Assembly (NCBI RefSeq): GCF_015832195.1
Contig: NW_024037374.1
Coordinates: 3,697,331 to 3,761,330, forward strand
Origin: Motacilla alba alba
Taxonomy: Eukaryota; Chordata; Aves; Passeriformes; Motacillidae
DNA length: 64,000 nucleotides
Reading direction: 5' to 3'
The translations under genes and the position numbers were made by a program. The first letter of the stretch is position 1; every line of letters begins with the position of its first letter. This document shows positions 54,950 through 64,000 of this stretch, one piece after another. The notes beneath the pieces are model-generated. The model saw nothing but the letters and a program-made list of their open reading frames with translations. It was not told the DNA's origin and made no database searches.

Positions 54950-55410
54950 AGGTGTTTCCAAATGAAAACATTGAGCTCATAGTCAAAGAAAATCACCAGA
55001 GGCCAGGGCCAGCCTGACCTGTCTGTCCTGACTGCTTTTGTGTGGAGGAATCCTTGGATATATGGAATTTGGGAGGCCAAATGCTAATTTTGTCCATGGC
55101 TCCTGGACATGAAATCTGGTTCTTTTCCATAGGAATGAAGGAATAGAGCCCTCTGACTTTCAGGCACAGATGAGAGGTGACCAGCAGAGACCAAGGCCAG
55201 CCAGAGTTGGAAGGTTAATTCTTTCAGATACCCTTGCTTATAGGAAATTTTTCAGGGAGAGTACCAATTTTGGCAATTGGCATCTGAAAAGAGGGACAGT
55301 TCCATAGGAAGGAAAGCACAGAGCCCCACTGCTCCAGGAGCTGATGAGAGGCAGCCCTTACATTCCCACATCAGCCAGAGGTGGCCCCTGGGAGGCCAAG
55401 CCAGCCAGAC
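54950..55410 (+). repeat. ~185-bp satellite units, unit 2
   Basis: Counterpart of 32,760-33,250. Confidence 0.75.
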
Positions 55411-55411
55411 C

Positions 55412-55690
55412 TCTTCCATGTTCCCTCAGTTCCATGGGGCTCCACAGTGTCCCAATGGTCCCTTGCTTCCATGAGGCCCTGAGGTGTCACAATGCCCCCT
55501 TGGTGACACGAGGCCCTGAAGGGTCACAATGGTCTCCATGGTTCCATCAGGCCCCACAGAGTCATAATGGTCTCTGGGCTCCATGAAGCCCCGCTGTGTC
55601 ACCATGGCCCCTTGGTTCCATGGGCTCCAGTGGTGCCACAATGATCCCCTTAGTTCCATGAGGTTCTGTGGTGTCACCGTCGTTGCTGTC
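55412..55690 (+). repeat. 37-bp satellite array C, unit 2
   Basis: Joins the left part of array C1 (33,252-33,497) to the right end of C2 (34,539-34,575) at TTCCATGAGGT (55,654-55,664). Confidence 0.85.
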
Positions 55691-55777
55691 AGAGGCTGGA
55701 TGAGATTGATGTCCCCAGACACCTTGGGATGCTCGGAATGCCCGTGTGGGGCCAGGGCCGGGTCAGGCCTTGGTTTG

Positions 55778-55857
55778 ACACACACACACACACACACGCA
55801 CACACACGCACACACACACACACGCACACACACACACACGCACGCACACACACACAG
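55778..55857 (+). repeat. CA microsatellite with CG interruptions
   Basis: ACACACGC-type units instead of the pure CA tract of unit 1. Confidence 0.95.
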
Positions 55858-56280
55858 CTGCTGCCTACCCTGACTCTGATTGGGCAATCACCTGGCAGTC
55901 CCACCCCAGGGGCGGGCCCATGGAGGCCCAGGGGGTTAAAAGCAGGAGCAGGAGGCCAGCCCAGGGTCTGGATCCTGCCTTCTGCTGGGCTTCCTGTGTT
56001 GGCGGTGCTGGAGCCTGAGTAGTTGGTGCCCATGTGTTTGTCTTTCTATAGATCTTCTGTATTTTTGTTGTTTTCTCTTTCTTTACCTTCTCATCTTATT
56101 GACCTGGAAGAGTTTTGCATAACTTACTGTCTTAAGAGTTAAAGGTTTTCAAAGTAAATTTGCTGAGGTAATGACGTTAATGCTAGGATAAGAGTTTTAT
56201 GTTGAATTGGATGTTGTATTAAACCCTTTGCCAAAGTTCCTTGATTGTCTATATTTTGCCAGTAAAATTTTGTGTCACTT
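55858..56280 (+). mobile_element. LTR/promoter-like block (family B), unit 2
   Basis: Counterpart of 34,863-35,285 with GC box near 55,910, TTAAAAG at 55,936-55,942 and ATTGG at 55,879-55,883. Confidence 0.55.
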
Positions 56281-56418
56281 TGACTTCTTAGCTCAGTTGG
56301 TCAGAGCATGGTGCTGGTATCACTGAGGCTGTGGGTACAATCCCTGTGTGGGCCATTCACTTAAGAGCTGGTCTTGATGATCCTTGTGGGTCCCTTCCTA
56401 CCAAAAAGATCCTTTGCA
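56281..56418 (+). mobile_element. tRNA-Ile-derived SINE with CR1 tail, unit 2 copy
   Basis: TTAGCTCAGTTGGTCAGAGC at about 56,288 and a GGTACAATCCCTGTGTGGGC B-box region, then the CR1 tail. Same insertion as at 35,286. Confidence 0.85.
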
Positions 56419-56635
56419 TCTGGCCATGTTGAGAATATCTGATTGGTGTTTCTCCTGTGCACCAAACCCAAGGAAAGGAACCTTTGGTTACCCCCAGCAT
56501 TTTAGTGTTCTGGGGTGTTGCAGCCCTGCAGGCTCACAATGGCCTCTTGTTTCCATGAGGCCCCACAGGGTCACACTGGCCCCTTGGTTCCATGAGGATC
56601 TGGGGTGTCACACAGGTTTATGACATTGGTCCTTG
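56419..56635 (+). repeat. Short 37-bp satellite cluster, unit 2
   Basis: Counterpart of 35,422-35,640. Confidence 0.65.
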
Positions 56636-56639
56636 CTGC

Positions 56640-57129
56640 CCCTCACATCCCAGTGCCCCACAAACAGCACCGAGGCACCCGTGAGGGACAGGCCCTGCTG
56701 TGCCAGGCCTGGGCTCAGGGCTTGGCCTTTCTGCTTCCCCCAAGCAGCCCAGGCCTTGCTCAGCATTGCAGTTCCCTGCTCAGAGCCTTTGGCTGCCTGC
56801 AATCCTGGCCTCAAGGATCTGCTCTCAGCAGTCCCTGGGGAGCCTTTGGCACTCCCTGCCCTCAGTGGGGCCCAGTGATGCTCCAAGGGACTTGGAGTTT
56901 TGCTGCTGACTCCTTGAGCAGCTTCTTCAGCCTTCTCTCAGTGCCTGAGGGTCCTGGACTCAGCACCAAATCCACCACGGGGATCATTAAAAAACATAAA
57001 GCCTTCAGGGGCTTGTTATCTTCTTTCAATTGTTTTTCAAGTGTCCAGGGGTTGTGCAGCTGATTGGAGTCAGTTTGGAGTTCTGTTAAGGAGGAAGATT
57101 TCAATGTGCAGCTCATGACCTTTTTTCTT
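56640..57129 (+). repeat. Segment related to the 150-bp repeats, unit 2
   Basis: Near-identical to 35,641-36,130. Confidence 0.6.
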
Positions 57130-57769
57130 TAATCAAGGCAATATTTTTTATTTTCCACTTCAGAGGAGAGCTAATAGGAGCATTCCCCAAGTGATCTTGA
57201 TGCTGAATGTCTCCTTAGGAGGTCTGGGCATGGAGAAGAATGAGCCCCTGGAGGGCTGACCCTGTTTGGACAAGCTGCTCCTCACCCCCAGCCCCACCAT
57301 GTCTGACATGGCCCAGCTGGCACTGACATCCCTGTGTCCTGCAGCAGAACCTTGTCCCCTGAGCTCTGCAGCTCCATGGCCCAGCCCATTGCACCATGTG
57401 CCACCTGCTCTCCTCAGGGCTCTGCCTGCACACAGGCCCAGGAAAAGTTTTCCTGTTGACAGGGAAAGAATGGAAAAGCCTGAGCAGGTTTCCTGCACAA
57501 CAAACCCCACTCAGGAACCACCTGCTCAGTCCAGGCTGCCTGGAATGGTGTCACCTTTCTGCAAGGGACAGTGTGAGCAGAAATGATCTCTGGCAGCAGA
57601 ATTCTCTGAGTCTCGGAGCTGAATTCTCTGTCCCTGTCCTTTCCTTGGATCTCTGTTGCAGATGGAAGCTGCTGGTGCCATCCTCACCTTGATCCTCTCT
57701 CTTGAATGCAAACAGAAGTTCCCAGGTGTGTTAAGCAGGATTTGCTCAATGTCTCTACAAAACTTTTGT
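57130..57769. other. No gene recognised
   Basis: Near-identical to 36,131-36,769. Confidence 0.45.
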
Positions 57770-58210
57770 GTTCCTCATGGAACAAAGGGGCCATTTTGAC
57801 ACTGAGGGGGTGACGTGGAAGCCAGGAGTCAATTGTGACCCTGAGGTCCCATGGAACCAAGGGGCCATGGTGACACAGCAGGGCCACGAGGATCCAGTGG
57901 TCCATTGTGACACTGTGGATCCAAGGAGACCATGGAGACACCCCCGGAACCTCCTGGAACCAAGGAGTCCATGGTGACCCAGCGGGGCTGCATGGAGCCA
58001 ATGGTCCATGGTGACACTGCCCATCCAAGGAGTCCATGGTGACCCTGCGGAAGCTCATGGGGCGAGGGAGGCCATTGTGACACTGAAGAACTTCATGACA
58101 CCAAATATCCATGGTGACACAGCAGGGCATCATGGGAACCAAGGAACCGCTGTTGGCAGTGTGGAAACTCATGAAACCAGGGGCCCTCGTGGCACTGCAG
58201 AAGCAACACA
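57770..58210 (-). repeat. 37-bp satellite array D, unit 2 (minus)
   Basis: Counterpart of 36,770-37,205 with the same unit order. Confidence 0.85.
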
Positions 58211-58342
58211 GCTGCTGCTGGACCTTGTCCCCTGGCCCTGCACAGCTCCTTGGCAGGCACGACAGGAGCAGCATCCTGGCAGCTTTGGGAATGCCCCTCT
58301 GGGATCCATGGCACACACTCCCAGGGGCTGGAATTCCAGTTC

Positions 58343-59030
58343 TGTCTTGGTTTGGAGAGACAGGTGTCTGCTAAGGAAGGAGGAGCCTCCTCTGAAATGG
58401 AGAATGTGAAAACCCCCCCTCTCCCAATTGCTATAAAGTTTAAATTAAGGATCTCTCAGGCAAAAAATATGGGCGCAAGAAGTAACTGTTCTTTACTAGG
58501 GAAGAAAATAAAAGGATGTAATAAACAATGCTGTAAACTAAAACAATGGTGACAGAGTCGGAACACAACCTGACACCCTGTTGGTCAGGCTGTTGATAGC
58601 AATCCAATTGGCAATGTGGCTGCAGTGCTCCTGGAGTGCCAGGTGTGGTTCTCTTGGAGCAGGGATCCTGTAGAAAATGGTTTAGTCTTCCTCTGAAGAT
58701 CCAGTGGAAGAGAGCAGCTGTTCCTCTGGGAAATCCAGTGGAGAAGCTGTGCTGGTGTTCCAGAATCTCAGAATCTCTACATTATATCTGGGTACAATGC
58801 TTGGCTCTTCCCTCTGGGTGGAGCATCTCACAGTGGCATGCTATAGTTCTTATCAGTCACACATTGACATTCAACAGCCTCTTATCAGCAGATGTTCCCC
58901 CCCAACCCCCATCCCCCGCCTCTCCCGTGGAGGGAGGAGTGATTGTGGAAGAGATAAGGAAAACTGCCCACTTAACAGAAGACAACTGCCATACAGATGG
59001 CAAATAGAAGACATCTAGCCTTGCAATGTG
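58343..59030 (-). mobile_element. LTR family C, minus copy, unit 2
   Basis: Counterpart of 37,343-38,030, same TG start. Confidence 0.6.
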
Positions 59031-59829
59031 GGACGAGTTCCCAGACAGGAAATGATGCTCCTGCCCGCGAAGGCAAAGCTCTTATGGAAGAGCCAAAAGC
59101 CAAGTGGAGCAAGATCCTACAGTGACATTTCACTGCCAGCCTTCATCACTTCACCCATGGTGGTTGTAGCTCCTGGACAGGGAATGAAATCAGGGCAGGG
59201 TCTTTGGTGGGAGCTGCCCTGGGTCAAGAGAGACACTGAGAGAGAAACAGAGGCAGCAAAGAAAGGCAGGAGAGAAAGGAGGGCACAAACAGAATCAGCT
59301 GAGAAGGTGGCACTATGAAAACCAGACCAGAACTGATTGAAAAGGAATGAACAGAAAGAAATAATTTTGCAACTTTTATTTCCTATCAAAACACATTTTT
59401 CTCCCTTTCTCACAAACCTCCGCCTGGTGTCATTCAGCAGTGCTGTCAGAAAGTTTCTCATTCTGAATAAATGTTCCAGGCATTGGCCACAAGGAAAGAG
59501 GGAATGGGGATTTTCCTGCTCCTGGGGAGTTTGACATGCTCAGCTGAGGAGAGCAGGAGGCACCAGAAGAAAGGGGCAGCCGGGCTTAATCCTTCCAAAG
59601 GAATGAGGGGGGAAAAATCTCTGGTCCTGTCTGCAGCCACTCCCACAGGGATGTGAGGGCTGATCCCAGAGCCCCAAGGGTCACAGTCAGGGCTTCCCTC
59701 AGGGAATGCTCTCCTGGTATTGAGGGGCAGGGTGGGAGCTCCTGGATCTTGGAGCACCCAACTGCCCCCCATGTTTGGAGGTGCTTGAGGAGGGCTGGGA
59801 TGATGCCAGGGACATCCTGCAGTGACATC
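59031..59829. other. No gene recognised
   Basis: Near-identical to 38,031-38,829. Confidence 0.4.
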
Positions 59830-60118
59830 CCCCTGTCCCACTCTGGGTGAGCTCAGTCCCAAACCTGACCCTGATGCTGGTCTCAATCTCACTCCACATT
59901 TAGACACACTCACAGTTCTGTATTTATACCTATCCCAGTCCCAGACTTGTCTAGCTCCAGACCCAATCCCAACCCCAGCCCTAAAGCCAATCCCATGTCT
60001 AGCCTGAACCCCAGTCCCAGCTTGAATCCAAATCTCAGCCTGAACTCCAACCCCAGCCCCAAATCCAGCCCCTTCCTAAATCCTCAGCCCCAAACCAAAT
60101 CCCAGGTTCAGCCCTTCT
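59830..60118 (+). repeat. G-poor low-complexity repeat, unit 2
   Basis: Counterpart of 38,830-39,119. Confidence 0.75.
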
Positions 60119-60630
60119 GGGGCTTTGGGGGTGTCTCTGTCCCTCTGACCCCGATGATGTTTGGGTGGGGTCCCACCAGGGCTGAGAGGGACAGAGACCC
60201 CCCCGGCCTCCCCAGGGATGAGAAGGTCGGAGAGCCCCCCCAGCCCCGAGCCCCCTCAGCGGTGAGAGGGACACAGAGCCCCTGGTGCCCAGCCCTGCAC
60301 AAGCATTCCCTGAGGCCAGAGGGATGGAGACCCCCCGAGCATCGCCCAGGGCATGGGGACAGAGACCCGTGAGCATCCCCTGGGCTGAGAGGGACAGAGA
60401 CTGCCCCGAGCACCCCCTGGCACAGGGGTGACAGGGAGGGAGACCCCACAGGCATTCCCTGGGGTGAGAATGATGGAGACCCCCTGGGGAATGGCCTGGG
60501 GTGACAGGGTCAGGGACACCCCCAGGGGAGTGGCCAGGGGTGACAGGGGCACATCCCCCAAGCCCTGGCCAAGCATCCCCCAGGGCGAGAGGCACAGAGA
60601 CCCCTCGAGCATCCCCTGGGCACTGGACAA
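60119..60630 (+). repeat. GC-rich VNTR, long allele
   Basis: Same repeat as 39,120-39,400 with about five additional units (60,380-60,600), which diverge in GGGGTGACAGGG-type segments. Confidence 0.75.
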
Positions 60631-60779
60631 AAGAAACTTGGCAGAAATCTAATTTAACTGTGCATAAAATACTTTGCTGAATATTTGCTCTTACCACAAG
60701 TCACTTCTGATGGAAATGCAAACCAATCCCAAACATGAATAAACTGACAATAGAAGCAATTCTGTGGCAATTTCAAGTT

Positions 60780-61340
60780 TCATCGGTTCCTGCACAGCTC
60801 CAGCTCAGCTGCTGGCAGGTTCCAATAAAAGAAAAATGGAAATTCAGCCCAATACAAATTATTAAACCCTTTTAATAATCTGGGAAAGCTCTGTGTAGCT
60901 GTCACAAATGTGACAGGGATAAGGAGAAAAATGATTCTCACATTTGGCAAAGCCCCAAGCCTGTGAATTTGGGACTTATTTGGGAATTTAGCTCCTTGAG
61001 CTGGGCTTCTTGTGGGACTTTTAGCAGCCTTGTGTTCCTCACCGTGGGGTGAATGAACCTTGTCAGTCTCGCTGGTATCATTTGCTCCCTTTCCTCCTGT
61101 GATTTTAACAAACTTGTCAAGGAAGGACAACAGAATACTTTCTTTACACTGGCCACCCACAACAGCCATTTTCCTCATCAGTTCTCCCATAAGTCGCTCA
61201 GAGGAAGCTGTGTCCACGTTTCCAAGAGCTCCTCCAGAGAGAAGCACAACCTCCTCAGAGGAGGGAGCCATGCTGTTGTCCAAGGCACTTGGGGTCAGAG
61301 AACAGTGCCCTGAACTCACTGTGCCAAAATAATGTGGCAA
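60780..61340 (-). pseudogene. Relic ORF of unknown family, unit 2 (longer frame)
   Basis: A 186-residue open frame that contains the whole conserved block of the 39,469-40,060 relic and extends N-terminally (SSEEVVLLSGGALGNVDT, then SSERLMGELM) because CGA is kept at the site where unit 1 has TGA. The frame also differs at the C-terminus. Family unknown. Coding status is uncertain, as the same region sits among LTRs and minisatellites. Confidence 0.35.
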
Positions 61341-61510
61341 TCTGGTTAAGAAAATTGTTAGAGAGATGCCTCTGCCCCAATTAAGGTGCTAACAAGACCA
61401 AATGCAAAGTGGATTTTCTTGAACAGTAAATGTGAGGCAGAGAGAGAGATGAAAAGAAAGAGAAAAGCGGGGAGAGCAAGAGAGTGACAGGGACAGAGAC
61501 CTCCCCTGGG
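61341..61510. other. Spacer
   Basis: Counterpart of 40,100-40,269. Confidence 0.4.
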
Positions 61511-62174
61511 GCAGGGCAAGTGTGACATTGTGACATTGTGTGGCCTTCCCGGGGTGGGGGTTTTACACCTGAGCCAGTTTGGGTGAGGGCGGTGGTGTTC
61601 ACCCCCCTGAGCAGGGATTGCCCCGCTGTTTCAGGTTGCAATGTAAGATGTAACCAAAAGCATGTTTGCAATCACCATCTTCATAAACTGCTATAAACAG
61701 GCGGGGCAGTGCTCTTGATCTCTTCCATGACTCACCCCTGATAACGCCCTCCAGGGGCTATCTCCTGTTAATGGGCCATGGAGTGTCACTGCAGGACTGA
61801 TCAAATTCCATCATCCCATTGTGGGAGGCTCCGCCCAGGGGGAGGAACCAAGCATTCCTACCTGGATATAAGCTGAGCCTTGCAACACCAGGAGCACCTT
61901 GCCCACTGGATTCCCAGAGGACAAGAGCTCCATAACCAGCACTGGACCTTCAGAGGAAGACCAGACCCTTCTACAGGATCACTGCTGCGACAGAATCACG
62001 TTCATCACTCCAACAGGACTGCAGCCACCATTTGATCAGACTGCTGCCACCACCCTGACCAAGAGGGTGTCAGGTTATATCCTGACTCTGTCAGTTTCAG
62101 GCAGTGTTTCTGTATCATTGCCTTGATCTTAATTCTCTTTTTAACTTGTAATTCTGGATTAGACTTTCCCCCAG
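61511..62174 (+). mobile_element. LTR family C-derived sequence upstream of ZNF copy 2
   Basis: Near-identical to 40,270-40,932. Confidence 0.6.
61831..61872 (+). promoter_or_regulatory. LTR-type core promoter upstream of ZNF copy 2
   Basis: CCGCCC at 61,831-61,836 and TATAAG at 61,867-61,872, same spacing as copy 1. Confidence 0.45.
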
Positions 62175-62185
62175 ATTCACCTTCC

Positions 62186-62608
62186 ATGGCGCAGGAATCC
62201 AACAGGGAAGAAAAGCCCCAGGGATCGCATAGGAGGAGGGGCTCCAAAGCCAGCCCAGGGTGCTCTGAGGAGGAAAGACCCAGCCTGTGCCAGGAAGGTG
62301 GGCAGAGCTTCAGCCAGAGCTCTAAACTGGTGGTCTGTGAGCAGCATCATGATGGGAAGAAGCCCTACAAGTGCTTGGAGTGTGGGAAGAGCTTCAAGCA
62401 GAGCAGCACCCTGATCCGCCACCAGATAATCCACACCGTGGAGCGGCCCTATGAGTGTGTGGAATGTGGGAAGGGTTTCAGCCACAGATACACCCTTTTG
62501 ATCCACCAATGCATCCACACTGGGGAGAGGCCCTACGAGTGTCCCCAGTGTGGGAAGAGCTTCACCCAGAGCTCTGATTTGACCAAACACCAATGGAGTC
62601 ACCAGTAA
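62186..62608 (+). CDS. C2H2 zinc-finger protein (three fingers), copy 2
   Basis: A 140-residue paralogue of the 40,944-41,534 gene. The same N-terminus and degenerate first finger (Cys51) precede three canonical fingers: C63/C66/H79/H83, C91/C94/H107/H111, C119/C122/H135/H139. It is 56 residues (168 bp) shorter, exactly two fingers. Its finger 1 resembles copy 1 finger 1 and its last finger ([11 protein letters not shown]) copy 1 finger 5, so the two extra fingers lie in the middle. Helix positions -1,2,3,6 read QSTR, HYTI, QSDK. Nuclear DNA binding is likely but three fingers give limited specificity. The start is chosen after the splice acceptor at 62,173-62,174. Confidence 0.8.
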   Translation: MAQESNREEKPQGSHRRRGSKASPGCSEEERPSLCQEGGQSFSQSSKLVVCEQHHDGKKPYKCLECGKSFKQSSTLIRHQIIHTVERPYECVECGKGFSHRYTLLIHQCIHTGERPYECPQCGKSFTQSSDLTKHQWSHQ

Positions 62609-62720
62609 GGGAAGTCCTGCTGGTGTCTCAACTGCAGGAATGGCTTCATGCCCACCTCGATCCCCGACTGGAGAACCCATATTAGGAAGAGCCCTGATGA
62701 TCCATGTTCCGTGTGATCCG
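62603..62720 (+). pseudogene. Decayed finger after the ZNF copy 2 stop
   Basis: After TAA (62,606-62,608) the frame continues GKSCWCLNCRNGF, both Cys kept and the first His replaced by Asp. The stop is embedded in CAGTAAGG, again close to a splice donor. Confidence 0.55.
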
Positions 62721-62929
62721 TGCTGGGAAGACACCTGTCCCTTTTCCTGCCCCTTACAATGACATGATGGGGGATTTATGAACATGAGGGTCTGGCCATT
62801 GCCCTGTCATTACATTCACTCTCACCTCAGGTCATTGTCAGGGGCAGGAAAGGGACTCTCGCTCCCCATGGAGCAGGGTGTCCATTCCACGCAGGGGCAA
62901 TTATGTGGCCATGAAGAGCCAAGCAGTTG
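62721..62929. other. ZNF copy 2 3' flank
   Basis: Counterpart of 41,651-41,860. Confidence 0.4.
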
Positions 62930-63297
62930 TGTTGTACTTTTCCCTGTAAATCCTTTTTCTTATCCCTTCTGTTATCAATATTGTTTCTGTTCATGTTTGT
63001 TCCTTATCTCGTAGCTGTTCCCAGTAAATTGTTCTTATCCCAGCCTGGGATCTTTGCCTTTTGTGCTTTCCATGGGAGGTGGGAGGGCAGCGAGCAGCAG
63101 CACGGTTTTAGCGGGAGCAGGAAATTGGGGAATCCCATTCCTAAACCCCAGCCCGTGGAAACCGAGCATCCCACCTGGTCCCAGCCCTGGTGGCCATGGC
63201 AACAGCCTTGGGAGCGGGTCCCTGGCTGGGGCTGTGGGTACCTCTTCCCTCTGGTGCCCAGGGACAGCACTGGAGGGAACGGCTGCAGCTGAGTCGG
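62930..63297 (+). mobile_element. LTR-derived 3' flank (R/U5-like), unit 2
   Basis: Near-identical to 41,861-42,234; includes CCATGGCAAC at about 63,193. Confidence 0.4.
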
Positions 63298-63543
63298 GGC
63301 AGGCTTAGGGTGGATCTCAGGAAAAGGTTTTTCCCCAGAGGCTGCTGGGGCCCTGCCCAGGCTCCCCAGGGAAGGGTCACAGCTCCAGGGCTCTCTGAGC
63401 TCCAGCAGCGTTTGGACAGCGCTGCCGGGCCCAGGCTGGCATTGTTGGGGTGTCCTGGGCAGGGCCAGCAGTTGGACTCGAGGATGCTGCTGGGTCCCTC
63501 CCAGTTCCGGCAATTCTGTGGATCTGGGATCCCGTGACCCTGG
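63298..63543 (+). mobile_element. CR1 3' end, unit 2
   Basis: Counterpart of 42,235-42,480. Confidence 0.85.
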
Positions 63544-63552
63544 GGATGGGAC

Positions 63553-64000
63553 TGGCAATGGTTGCCATGGCAACGGGCTCTGGCTGCAGGCCTGAGCTGG
63601 TGTCCATGGCAACCACCCCTGGCATGGGGTCTCCATGGAGCTGCCGAGGGACTGACCATGGCAACAGGGGCTGGGGATGGTTGCCATGGAAACTGACCAT
63701 AGCAACAGGGGCTGGGGATGATTGCCATGGAAACTGACCATAGCAACAGGGGCTGGAGATGGTTGCCATGGAAACTGACCAGCGCAACAGGGGGCTGGGG
63801 ATGGTTGCCATGGAAACTGAGCACAGCAACAGGGGGCTGGGAATGGTTGCCATGGAAACTGAGCACAGCAACAGGGGGCTGGGAATGGTTGCCATGGAAA
63901 CTGACCATAGCAACAGGGAGCCGGCAATGGTTGCCATGGAAACTGGCCATAGCAACAGGGGGCTGGTAGCCATGGAAACTGAGCATAGCAACAGGGGGCT
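63553..64000 (+). repeat. X-box (RFX-type) minisatellite, unit 2 allele, open at window end
   Basis: Perfect palindrome GTTGCCATGGCAAC at 63,561-63,574, then eight units of 42 bp or less with TTGCCATGGAAAC or TAGCCATGGAAAC between about 63,680 and 63,985. Each unit also has a half site AGCAAC about 9 bp on. The array runs off the window. Confidence 0.9.

Overview
The window looks like nuclear DNA of a songbird (passerine). Four signs point that way: many fragments of CR1 LINEs; two copies of a SINE with a tRNA-Ile-like head and a CR1 tail, the architecture known as TguSINE1 in zebra finch; intact single-exon olfactory receptors of the bird-expanded OR14-like (gamma-c) type; and short C2H2 zinc-finger genes. 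No species or chromosome can be fixed from the sequence. It is gene-poor and duplication-rich. Four reading frames are credible proteins: two olfactory receptors (26,846-25,914 and 50,237-49,305, both minus) and two zinc-finger proteins (40,944-41,534 and 62,186-62,608, both plus). Almost every other long open frame is a by-product of GC-rich sequence or of tandem repeats.

Layout. (1) Positions 1-6,264 are an inverted copy of 20,515-25,867, giving a large palindrome with a 14.3 kb spacer. The left edge stops 47 bp short of where a further OR gene should end. (2) The spacer holds two mirrored satellite blocks (37-bp and ~185-bp units), three arrays of a TGACATCA-rich minisatellite (two in the spacer proper and one next to a CR1 tail), LTR-like blocks, and one solo LTR (16,116-17,610) with a 5-bp target-site duplication and an extreme, strand-specific loss of G. 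(3) From about 23,730 to 43,075 runs a unit: CR1 tail, GC-rich OR 3' flank, OR gene, 150-bp repeats, 1.6-kb LTR, satellites, CA repeat, LTR/promoter-like block, SINE, satellites, inverted LTR, minisatellites, zinc-finger gene, CR1 end, and a 42-bp minisatellite made of RFX-type X-box palindromes. (4) 43,076-47,127 is a spacer with copies of sequence from 9,800-11,150. (5) From 47,128 to the window end the whole OR-to-ZNF unit is repeated in the same orientation; the window stops inside its RFX-motif array.

The two tandem units differ mainly in their repeats. Copy 1 has an extra LTR-like block and 1,052 bp of satellite. Copy 2 has a longer VNTR, a longer RFX-motif array, and a zinc-finger gene shorter by exactly two fingers. 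The OR pair is almost identical at the N-terminal end and diverged in TM3-TM6, as expected if gene conversion is patchy. All homology calls rest on reading motifs and aligning paralogous stretches by eye; boundaries of repeats are approximate to some tens of bases unless stated.
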